From: Anarhynchus alexandrinus
Lineage: Eukaryota > Chordata > Aves > Charadriiformes > Charadriidae
Direction: 5' to 3'
DNA: 64,000 nt
Assembly (NCBI GenBank): GCA_008711295.1
Contig: VUYV01000081.1
Span: 1,388,099-1,452,098, forward strand
Numbering within the stretch: position 1 is the stretch's first letter; each line of letters begins with the position of its first letter. The notes under the pieces are model-generated. The model was not told the DNA's origin and searched no databases. It saw only the letters and a program-made list of their open reading frames with translations. The translations under genes and the position numbers were made by a program. Of the stretch, positions 36,383-46,839 are shown piece by piece.

Positions 36383-36960
36383 TTGTGAAGGTACTTTGAA
36401 CTGCGTGATGCTCCCACCTCCCAGACATTGGCTTCTCCAGTGAACTTCTTAGAACACGGCTGATCTGTACTTGACTGTCTCTGCAAGCCTCCGAACTATT
36501 TGTGCCTTCAAAATGTCTGTGGCACTGGTGCAGCTGCTATCAACACTTTTCTCTCCCCATTTTGTTGCATACCTGCAGTATGCAGTATTCTCACTTATTC
36601 TGGAGTTCATTCGGGGGGGGAGGAACAAAATATTTTTTGGCAGTGTCACTTATCTATGGTGATATACCCTCATTTAAAAAAGGGGGAGGGGGAAGGCAAT
36701 TGATTCCTTCCTCCTTAGCATAAAAGCTTTTAGTTGAATGGAAGGTGGGGTGTGGTGGGAGCCAGGAGACTGGGTGCTCGACTCCTCTGCGAACTGAGGT
36801 TGGTTGTTCTGGGCGGTTCACAGCCCACATTGACCCAAGCCTCTGGTCTCATTTCTAATGTTGATGTAAGTAGCATTATGATGCTACACTCAATCATTTT
36901 AGTGACTGTTTGAAGTAGGGTTCAAATCTCAGCTGTTTATCACACTTTTGTCTCATAATA
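36383..36960. other. Spacer
   Basis: No recognised feature apart from a short G run at about 36612. Confidence 0.5.
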
Positions 36961-37056
36961 CTAATAAATAAGATAATAAATAAGATAATAAATAAGATAA
37001 TAAATAAGATAATAAATAAGATAATAAATAAGATAATAAATAAGATAATAAATAAG
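36961..37056 (+). repeat. 12-mer minisatellite, eight units of ATAATAAATAAG
   Basis: Eight 12-base units are uninterrupted. Seven are perfect and the first begins CTAATAAATAAG. The array ends directly at the 5' end of the CR1 copy. The perfect units suggest recent expansion and probable length polymorphism. Confidence 0.97.
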
Positions 37057-37445
37057 AGTTGGGGCTGTTCAGCCTGGAGAAGAGAAGGCTCCGGGGAGAT
37101 CTTAGTGCGGCCTTCCAGTCCCTAAAGGGGCTACAGGAGAGCTGGGGAGGGACTTTTTACTGGGGCACGGAGTGATAGGACGAGGGGGAATGGCTTCAAA
37201 CTGGAAGAGGGCAGGTTTAGATTGAACATTAGGAAGAAGTTTTTCACTGTGAGGGTGGTGAGGCACTGTCCCAGGTTGCCCAGAGAGGTTGTTGAGGCCC
37301 CATCCCTGGAGGTGTTCAAGGCCAGGCTGGCCGTGGCCTTGGGCAGCCTGGTCTGGTGGGAGGTGTCCCTGCCTATGGCAGGGGGGTTGGAACTCGATGG
37401 TCTTCAAGGGCCTTTCCAACCTAAACCATTCTATGATTCTATGAT
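37057..37445 (+). mobile_element. CR1 3' fragment (young subfamily) abutting a minisatellite
   Basis: Starts 'agttggggctgttcagcctg', equivalent to about 22659 in the longer copy, and ends in two ATTCTATG units. In the full element this point is preceded by 'aaag', and the minisatellite supplies 'ataag', so two to four bases of junction homology exist. The sequence is nearly the same as the 22.7-23.0 kb copy throughout. The residual ORF2 end has no coding potential. Confidence 0.97.
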
Positions 37446-39945
37446 ACTTCTGGCATGAATGTGCAAAATACATATTCAGTAGTATCTGTTAACATCTGAC
37501 TTCCTTAGTAGGGCAGAGTTTGGCTTGAGAGATGAGCAGGTAACTGAGGAACCACAATACCGGACCTGCTGTTGTCCTGTGGCAATACAAGCAATGTTAG
37601 ACTAGCAGCACAGAAAAGTGTGGGCAGAAAGGACGTCTTAAGGAAAAAATGAAAAAAAATCCTATGCTAGGTGGTAGCTATGAGCTCCTCAGGAGTCCAT
37701 GGTGCAGTCAGCCGCGTTGTCTGTTCTTCTTGCAGCTTCTCCATTACCATGGGAGGCAGAGATCTAAAAGTTCCTGTGTTGATATCCTCCTGATCCGTTA
37801 TATGAAAGGGATAGTGTGGGATGGGCATTTATTATGAAAACTGTAGTAGCATATGCAGTACTCCTGCCCCTGTGCATTATGCGTTTTCTTATTAGAAATT
37901 TGTAAACACGTTTCCCTTCTCCTCATCACGCTACTTACTGTATTAAAGATTTCATAGTAATAGAAGTGCTGTAGAAATAGAAGGCTGTATCTATAAACAC
38001 ATTAGTAATAGATCTTAGTTAAAAAAAAATTTTTTTTGGAAACTTTATTTCTGCTCCTTACTCAGTGCTTTCTGCCCTGTGCTGCTAAAGAGAAGCAGAA
38101 TTACTGAAAGGAGGATCTGCAGGAAGGTGGTACCTGTTTGTGTTTCGCTGAGCCAATAGCTGTTTGCTAGTGTGCAATTAGGGGAAGAACAACAAATCAG
38201 ATGTCAGTTTGCTACAGAAATAGGACTAATATAACACTCGAAATATTTGTGCTATTAGCTTCATATAAAAGCTCAAAGATCTGCTTGATTTTATTTGCAT
38301 ATTTGATGAAAAATGGGATTGCGAAGTATGCAAGTACAACCTCTGTGTTGGTGCCTGCACACGATGGTGTCCGAGAACCAGTCTGAAAAAAGGAAATCCC
38401 AGTTTCCTCTTAGGGGGGAAAATACAGTAAGAATATTCTAGATTTCTGACAACAATAATAGATTTCTGACATAATGGCATCATCTAACTTTCAATCCAAA
38501 ACTCGCGTAGCATCCAACCCAAAGAAACAAACAGAAGCAAAGCAAAGGAAAAAGTCTTCGGAGGAATCTCCAAAATGCAAACAGTTTGCTGGAGAGGAGC
38601 GGTGTGAAGCATGGGGCAGAGAGGCACGCGCACTGGCATAAGCGGTATTTTCTCCTTGGACAGAGACCCTGGATTTGTAGGATGGTTATGCTTCTCACAA
38701 AACTGAGCGGAAAAGAACATAATGTACCTAAAAAAAGAAACAGAAGTATACATAGCCTGCAAAATGAAGTGATTTGTTTAATAAACTACTACATCCCCTG
38801 GTTGGAATAATTTCCTTGGACATGATGGAACATGGTTGTTGCTTATATATTTGACACTGAAACATGAATTGTTAGATAGCTGAAGTTGAAGCAGTCGAAG
38901 GTAAAATCTACTCCTATGTGAGCATAAGTAAAAGTTAGGTGGTACAGTAGCTAAATCGAATTTGTAGTTGACAGAGAAAGCAGTACACTTGATGGCTGAA
39001 AGCAGCTGGAGACTACAACAGTGTGACTATATACAGCAGTTGAAGTGTAATGCTGGAGAGGACATCAGGAGCCTACTTAGTCCCTCCTCTCTTTTCGGGT
39101 GACATCTGATTCTCTAAGTAGGGAATTTTATATAAAAAGTGAATGTAAAACCAGACAAACGAGTGAATGCAAGGGCATTGCGCCACAGAGGAAAATGAAA
39201 CAGTTAAATGCACGGTGACTGAAGATCACGTCAGTTAAACCTTCATAGCTACAAATGATATGCACGTAATGGTGAAAGAGGGCCGTTTGAAAAGCCAGCA
39301 GTCTCGGCCCTTAAGGGACTGGGGGTGAAAGGGCGGCCAAGCAGAAAAAGTATTACAGCTTCACTGTAGAAGTAGATGTGAATGCTTCAGGATGGTGCTC
39401 TGATCGGGAAGAGTTGCACATCAAGTCATGGTTTTTTTTTGACCAGAGGTTTTCCAGAGCTGGTCCCTACTGTGGTGATGCTGTCTGGAGGCTGGGTCCT
39501 CAGCAGCGCGCACGGACCCCTTGCCCTCCTTCCTGAGGTCAGTCGTCTTCTGTGTGTTGGTTTCACAGCTGCATTGCGGTTTCATCCCAGGGGATCCACC
39601 TCTGCGGTGCTCTCTGTCACCACTTACTAAAAGTGCTATCTGAGATGTGTGGCAAGAAGACACCAAGCTATGGATACAACTGCAGAGTCATAAATGATGT
39701 GTATATAAACTGTCCAGTAAAGGTTGACGTACGGCTCCATCGGTGTGAATCACAGAAGCACCAATTATGTAAAACTGAGAATACTTTTTCACCTACTGAA
39801 GAGCTGGAAACTTCGCCACGTCGGCAGACTTTCACAAGTTTGCATTTGTGTTTATCTTGGAAAAGGGCGAGGGGCAAACTGCAAGTTCCTTCTTCTAACT
39901 ATGACTCTCTTCAGATGGGATCTTGGTTGCTAACTGGGCTCAGCT
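37446..39945. other. Unannotated sequence
   Basis: Nothing recognised. Frames at 39382-40004 overlap each other and lack splice support. Confidence 0.4.
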
Positions 39946-39949
39946 GTGG

Positions 39950-40875
39950 AGGTCACACCTCCTGGAGGGCTAGATGCCCTCCAGCTCTGCTGGAATCCAA
40001 GTAACCGAGCTGGTGTCTGCCCCAGTGGGAGCTATGCTTCTTTCTTCCCTCCCGATAGGCCTCGCTACCCTATTGGCAGTAACTCCCACAGGTGAAACAA
40101 AATGTTAGTAAACGGTTGGTTGGTCATTGCATGGGGCCTCTGCCCGGGAGGTTAAAGGTTGGGCACAAGTGGGTCGTCCCTGTGGGTGGGCCACCTGGCT
40201 TATGCCAGCCCTCACACGGACTAAGCTATGGAGGGCTTGCTGATGGCAGATAAGGGGGTGACCCCTCATTGTCAGCCTTGATTGCCACCAACGCTGATCC
40301 CGGTAACGGAACAGACCCTCCAGCTGCTGTGGCACCAGCGGAGTGTACATTCTATGGGAGCCAGTGAGAGGACTGTGGGTGGACTATGACTGGGACTGGA
40401 TTGCTGACAGGGTCTGTCTGAGGGTCTGGAAAAGATGGTCCTGCCACTGTGGCGTACAAGGAGATCTGGATGGTATCCTGTGGAAAGTGGGACGAGGACT
40501 CCTGGAGGCATCAGAACACCTGAAGTGGTAATTTGAAGTATTCATGCTAGGAATTGCGTGTGTGATAGCTAACTGGACTTGGCAGAGTACCATCTAGATC
40601 CCATCATCCCTACTTCCATATTGTAACATCTTGTACTGATTATGACTCGTAAATCGATTGTGACCGATAAAGGGACATAGTGGGAGCTTGTAATGATTAT
40701 TAATCACAACACATCACGTGGTGATAACAGCAGCCGGCTATGACAGTCAGGTGGACGGGCCACCTTCGCTTAACCCAGAAAAGGAACACATACTCTGGTG
40801 TGTGCTCGATAAATAGCAGGTAGGATATTGGCTTCATTGTCTTTGTTCCAAAAACCACTGGCAGAAGTCAACAGA
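39950..40875 (+). mobile_element. Possible endogenous retrovirus 3' part plus LTR remnant
   Basis: This stretch is more GC-balanced than its surroundings and has the look of decayed coding sequence, with stops in every frame. It is followed by a purine-rich 'aaagggacatagtgggag' (40668-40685) and then TGTAATG at 40690, the arrangement of a polypurine tract before an LTR. Farther on are an E-box-containing hairpin (ATCAC-GTG-GTGAT) and a TATA-like 'cgataaatag'. No retroviral protein motif is recognisable and no second LTR was found, so this is tentative. It may instead be another old repeat or unique sequence. Confidence 0.28.
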
Positions 40876-43800
40876 AAAATGAGGTCTTGATCGATTTCAT
40901 TAATACTTATTTATGGAAATGTCACCCTAGGTTATCTGGGGTATGAGGAAAGGAGGATGCACTGAGGATTTGTTTTCTAGAAAAGCCCAAACCAAAGCAA
41001 TAGTGGGAATGTCTCATAAGGACTGAGCAGGCAAACAGGGTAGGGATCGGTGGTGCTGTGTGCCCCGAAGTGGTTGCTGCAAGGGGACTCTGCAGCTGAG
41101 CTGTGCCTCTTGACAATAGCTAAAAATAATAATTCAATGTAGCTGTCTCTTGGCTTCTTACTGACTTTTGCGAAGAGCGGTTCTGATCTACGTTTGCATT
41201 AAATAGTAGCTGTTACTTCAAAATTACCTCCCAATTGTAGAAACAGAAATTTATTAAAAAAATCCAGATGTTTTGTGTTATGGCTTAATCATTATTTCTT
41301 ATTGATGATAAATCAGAATTCTTAACGTGGGTCTTATTTTAGCCTTCTTAAAGGAAAGGGAAATAAAATGTTTTGCTCTCAGTTTGTGCATGGTGACTGT
41401 TGGGGCTTCTGGGAAGTTCCTAGCTTTTGGATGGGTGTGCGTGTCCTGCTTTTCAGAAGATCACAAAACCAAGCAGCTGCCTGAGACAGAGATTCTTGAG
41501 TGTGTGTTTCTGGGAGTCCGGTGAGAGGAGCCTGATGTTCACTTGGTGGCGTTTGGTAGAAGGATCCACACTTCTCCAGGAACATGGTAGCAAGGTCTAT
41601 TTGGATGGTTTTTTGGGGGAAAAAACAAACCAAACCAAACTCTGCATTGTTGTGTTAAAAACATGACTTATGTGTTTAATATTGATTTTAAAAATACCTT
41701 GAAGGATATGGATTAATTCATTGGTGTTGGTGGTTACATCTCCCTAAGCCCTTCCAGCTAGTCATACTTCCTGGCTACAGTGAGGAACTTTATTTTCTTG
41801 TTGGTTTTCTGATCTAATGCAACAGATGGCAAAGTAACAATGTTGATTAAACAAACAATTTAGTGTTTATAAACTAGATTCTGCTGCTCCTCCTTTATAG
41901 GGCTCAAACATTTAGCCCAAGTACTGTGCCTTAATGAGTTACTGTAGTTCAGCTGAGCTGCATTTTTCCTTGAATTTGCAACGAGCTGAAAGCGTGAGCC
42001 TTGTTGATGACTGTGGGTTCCCTGATGTGCAAGAGAAATTTAGGAAAGAAGGAAAATTTGTTAGAGGTCTTTTGGAGTCACTATCCGACCACATCTGACT
42101 GCAAATAAAATTTTTTCTCAACTCTGTCATGCAGAATGTTTCTGTTGTGGAGAGCGTGTTGATCCCCTGAGTCATCAATCTTGAATGATTAGAAAATCAA
42201 GCTTTGTCTACTTGATTTAAATAGGTGGGATGGCCTATGTCTGTAAGGAAACTCTTGTTTAAGGTTAAATTTTTATATCTTTAAAATTTATTTTTGTATT
42301 GCTGAAAATGCATCTTGTTAGACTAAATATAATCTTAAACTGTAGGCAGATGGATGTATGCAGGGGATTCCACAAATTTAATTCAAACCATTTTTAACTC
42401 ATATTTTTTGTTAAAAGGATTTGACTGTCTTTTATTGACGAACCTGACGTATTTATAGCGTGCAGGCAGCAGTTGGGTCATTGGAAATGGGTGGGTAATT
42501 CTCTGTGTTACATTGCAAGTAAAGATCGGAGCTTTGCATTCTTCAAACTCTGTAGCTAAAACTAAAACCAGAAGACCCTCAAATCTTTCTGTTCCACACT
42601 GGAATGGCAGCAGCAGCTGTTGAAATGTGGAGAGTAAGACTTCTGTAATCAGGAGCAGGCAAGCCTTTGACTGAGTCCCAGAGCGCTTACGTATGCGAGA
42701 AGGGGAGACCTCGGAACCCGTCCCTGCCTGAGGGACCCCAAGGTAGAGTCCAGCAATTCCTCTACCTGGGGAGCTAGTGCCTGAGAGGCAGCGGATGGGG
42801 CGTCACCGTACCAGCTCTCTTCCCACCCTCACCCCTCCTTGTTTTTCATTAAAAGACATATGTAAGCGCTTGTAAGGTAGTAGGAGGGCTTGGTCTGGTG
42901 GATCGTTTGAAGATCTGTGAGGACTTCAGACAGGAGACCGTTGTTGTTTTGACGTTGTTGGACAAGGAAGGCATGTACAGGATTGGAGGTTGGGCACTTA
43001 AGGACGTTCGCTTGTGAATATGTAAATCCCGTAGGGGCTCAGGGACTAGGCAGCATGCTTGAAGGCTGCTGCTTTCAGCCTGCACACCTGAATTTCTTCT
43101 CGTCCATTTGTTAATCCGTGCCTAACTACCTCATAGGACCGAGCATAAAAATCTTTCCTAAATGATAAGACAAAAAGATTGGTTTAAGCATCTTGCTTAA
43201 AACAGATACTCCCTTTGGAGGAACTCTAATGCAAACCAGTATATCATGAAGTTTAAGTGTGCTTCAGGGTGCGATAATCCTGCTTATTTCAGTAAATAAA
43301 ACACAATGGGTTGCAGAAGTCTGAGGTCATAACTCTGTACAGCTTGCTAAGGACTTCTTAGGTCTGCACTGCCTGTCCTCAGCCCCAGTTCAGTTTGTAA
43401 CTGTAGATAAAATTAACTGAGGGGAAAACAGAATCAGTAAAACTTAACTATAGTAGTTATTTTTCCAAGGGCTGTTTTTCATATATAGTCATTAAAAAGA
43501 AAAATTAAAGCTCTACAGAGGCAGAAAAAATGACAATATTTAGTGTGAATTCAGGTTACATAGTATTTTTAGAAAGAATGTAAAATAAAAAAACCACTTA
43601 CTGTCTAACTTGGGGGAATGGGGCTTAATTCTCCATCAAGGTCTTCAGATTCATCAGTGTGTTAAATTTAATAAATGTAAAAAATTTAAATTATTTATTT
43701 TAAAACCTCTAAAGAATAGTTTTAATTAAATATAAAGATACAGACTGATTTTACAAGAGTCATATGAAGGTGTGGCAGCATGTAATTGAAAATTTTGTTG

Positions 43801-44275
43801 TTAACACTGAAACTGAAGATTAAGTTTTTCAGATTCTCAGATTACAAAGAACTTTATTCAAGAGTCAATTTGGAACAGAATAAAATGTTTTAGAGCAAAG
43901 TTAAAAGTTTTTGACTTAAAATTTCCAAAGTATGTAGTGCATATCAGCATTTTAAAAATAAAATTATTGAAAATAAATGCCGCTTTATGGAGCACTTTAA
44001 TTTTTTTTTTTTTCATTCCGATTACAAATGAACCCCCACACACACTTCAAAAAATGTCAAAAAAAGAAATCTTTTGAAATTAAATGCCGGCACAGTGAAT
44101 GTGATTTGGTGAAGCATTTTGATTTCAATAAAGCAGCATTCTCTGGTAGATAATTGTTCAATTGTAGTTTTTTCCAGCTAGCTCTAGTGTATAGTGGCTT
44201 ATTTATGCCCTTTTTATTTGTGCACGTTTTATTTTGTACGACACATTTCCATTTCGTCTTAGGAGCTTTATAAAG
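40876..44275. other. AT-rich unannotated sequence
   Basis: No gene recognised. The block at 43660-44060 is very AT-rich, with interleaved A and T runs and a short CACACACAC at about 44037. Open frames at 41327-41666 and 42849-43085 lack supporting signals. Confidence 0.4.
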
Positions 44276-44279
44276 ATTA

Positions 44280-44450
44280 AGCTTTATAGAGCCCTTTTCT
44301 GCAGATATTATCCCCATTACACAGGAAGGTAAGCAAATACAGAGGAAGGTTAATTGAATTGCCCTGCTGCAGTGTGTGGGTATTGGACCTGGAACTACAA
44401 TTTGGGAATGATCGTTCCCAAGTCAGTACTTTAATCTAATATAGCACAGG
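44280..44450 (+). mobile_element. MIR-like ancient SINE remnant
   Basis: The segment 'atattatccccattacacag' followed by 'aggaaggttaattgaattgc' parallels the MIR core ('ttatccccattttacag...gaggttaag tgacttgccc'). It is followed by 'tggacctggaactacaattt' and 'cccaagtcagtactttaatc', matching the degenerate 3' part of such tRNA-derived SINEs. Heavy divergence fits an amniote-wide family. The exact family cannot be assigned by eye. Confidence 0.45.
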
Positions 44451-46507
44451 AGTCTTTCCTCGGGTATTGTAACCATAGAAAAAAGAAGGGCAGACAACAC
44501 AAGGTTAATAAGATCTTAAAATTAAGCTCTAAGGTATTGCTTTTCATCCTGTTAAGACTGGGTTTTCCTTTTTATGTGTTATTTCCAATAACTGTTGCCT
44601 TTCCTTCATGCCACAGCAGGTAAGATACATGGGGCCAGCTGTGACCGATAGGAACCTTGCTGTTCATTTTAGGGACCAGAGTTTTAGTTGATCGTACATC
44701 TTGGTGATGTTTTTCTATGTATTTGAATAAGTGGTAAGGCACAGATTTTTAAGGGCCTTTACAAACTCAGCCTCACGGTGAAAGACCACTTCAAAACTGT
44801 TTGTGTGACTAACGAAGGAGATTGCCTTGTATTCATATTGACCGTTTCAGCAAAATACGTACGGTCACTATCCTGACACAAGTAAATCCCTCGCGCTCTG
44901 AAAAGCCTTACAGGTGATCTGTGACACGTATGTGTGGTTGACCTCTACCAAGGGAGTTTATGTATTCGTTATAGTTTTGACTCCTGTTGGGTGTTCTTGT
45001 TTCGCTTAAATCAGCATTGAAAGCTGAGATCTGATCATGAAGCATATTGCATGATTTTCTGGTTTTGGCAGGGTTATTTAGTTAACGCCTTTACTTTCTT
45101 ACTCTAAATTGAGTTTCTGTGAATCACTTAATTTGGCGATCCCGTTGGACTTGTAGTGGAGCTTGAGGTGAGCCGTGCTGGCATGGGGCCCGTTTAATGC
45201 CAAAGCCCAGCGTTGTGCCAGGAGAGAGGAGGAGCCCAGCTGGGAAGGGGGGCTTTGACCCTTCCCTGGAAGGGATCCTCACGCGTGCGGTACAGAGGCA
45301 CCACCCACAGGTACAGCGCTCCCTTTCGCAGAGGCTGTTCAAGGGCAGCCGTTGGGCTTTTGGGGAGGGAGGGAAAAGCTTGTTCATGGTGGAGAAAAGG
45401 ATTTGCTCAGGATCTGCTTTCTCCCTGTGCTCACGGAGCTGCACGGCACTCTCTCTGCCGACAAGAAGCAAGGCTATGGATGCGTTGCACCCTTTGCTGC
45501 AGTGATTCCTTTGTAAATCTGTGTTTCAGCTGCTCATTATCCTCAGCATTTAGCACAAATGTGTTTATGGAAAATATAAGACTTTTATGTGGTAGTGGAA
45601 GGGCAACAATCTCTCTTCCTTCAGGAGGGTGTTTTAACAAGAAGCATTTTTTTTGTCAAAGCAAATGTCCAACTCCTTTATTACTTTTCTGGGACTGTTT
45701 TTAGGTTAGCGTAGCTTGGTTTTAAACTGCATGCCAAAAAATGATTTACCACAGCATCTGTAAAATGTTCTGGGGACCTTGGCAAATACCTGATAGTTTA
45801 GGTCCATGTCCAGATACTGGGTCCTATCCCAAAAATAGTTTTGTGATACGTGGATGAAAACTGCTGGAAGGTAAGCATGCAAAGAAAAAAGAATTCAAGA
45901 TGAATTGATTTTGGTTTTTTTGAGAAGCGTTTTTTTAGTATATTTCTTTTATGAAAGATAGTGCCAGAGCTTCTGTTGCAGATAAACTTGCTTACTCAGG
46001 ATTGCAGTTTTAATGCAGGAACAAAATTTATGTACTTTTTTTTTCTTCTGAAACCGTTAGAAATATAACAAAGCTGTAATACTTTTGTCCTTTCTCTAAA
46101 AAACTGAAGAGACAACAAAGTCCAAATGCATGTGATTACTGCATGGGTATGATAAAGTAGGCTAACTTGTCTCCATGAGAGGGCTCTTTGCCTTTCCTCC
46201 TAGGGAAAAATAAGGAAAACCTCTTTCTGTACAAACGTGGTGACTGTATGTACTAGGGAATAAGGGAAAGTACTTTGCCATTAACAAGCTGCAAGTTCAG
46301 GGACTTATTTGCATTATGGTGGGGTGTTTGTCCCGCTGTAATTCCCCTCTAGTCCCAGTGTCTCTTGAAATTTTGACTTTTTTTGTGCAAAGATTTGCAA
46401 TGTCTGCAACCAGGAGCAGTTCTGTTATTCCCTGGCAATGGGAATACTAGACCTCTATGAATTCTTTTCTAGTTTTGCGTGCCTCTGTGGCAACAATTAA
46501 AATCAGT
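44451..46507. other. Unannotated sequence
   Basis: No recognised repeat or exon. The GC-richer patch at 45160-45500 has overlapping open frames on both strands (102 to 163 codons) without splice or domain support. Confidence 0.4.
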
Positions 46508-46550
46508 TTATTGAAACTGGGGAAGGACTTTATTGAACTGGAGAAGGACT
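46508..46550 (+). repeat. Short tandem duplication (22/21 bp) at a CR1 5' junction
   Basis: 'ttattgaaactggggaagga' (start of 46508-46529) is repeated with small changes as 'ttattgaactggagaaggac' (start of 46530-46550). The right half matches CR1 ('ctggggagggact' in the full copy), so CR1-derived sequence and host flank were duplicated together. Confidence 0.85.
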
Positions 46551-46839
46551 TTTTACTGGGGCATGGAGTGATAGGACGAGGGGGAATGGCTTCAAACTGG
46601 AAGAGGGCAGGTTTAGATTGAACATTAGGAAGAAGTTTTTCACTGTGAGGGTGGTGAGGCACTGGCCCAGGTTGCCCAGAGAGGTTGTGGAGGCCCCATC
46701 CCTGGAGGTGTTCAAGGCCAGGCTGGATGTGGCCTTGGGCAGCCTGGTGTGGTGGGAGGTGTCCCTGCCTATGGCAGGGGGTTGGAACTCGATGGTCTTC
46801 AAGGTCCTTTCCAACCTCAACCATTCTATGATTCTATGA
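46535..46839 (+). mobile_element. CR1 3' fragment (young subfamily)
   Basis: Begins around 'aactggagaaggactttttac', equivalent to about 22741 in the longer copy, and ends with two ATTCTATG units at 46823-46838. It is nearly the same as the other young copies, with small changes such as 'aacctcaacc' near the end. It carries no coding capacity beyond the extreme ORF2 end. Confidence 0.96.
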
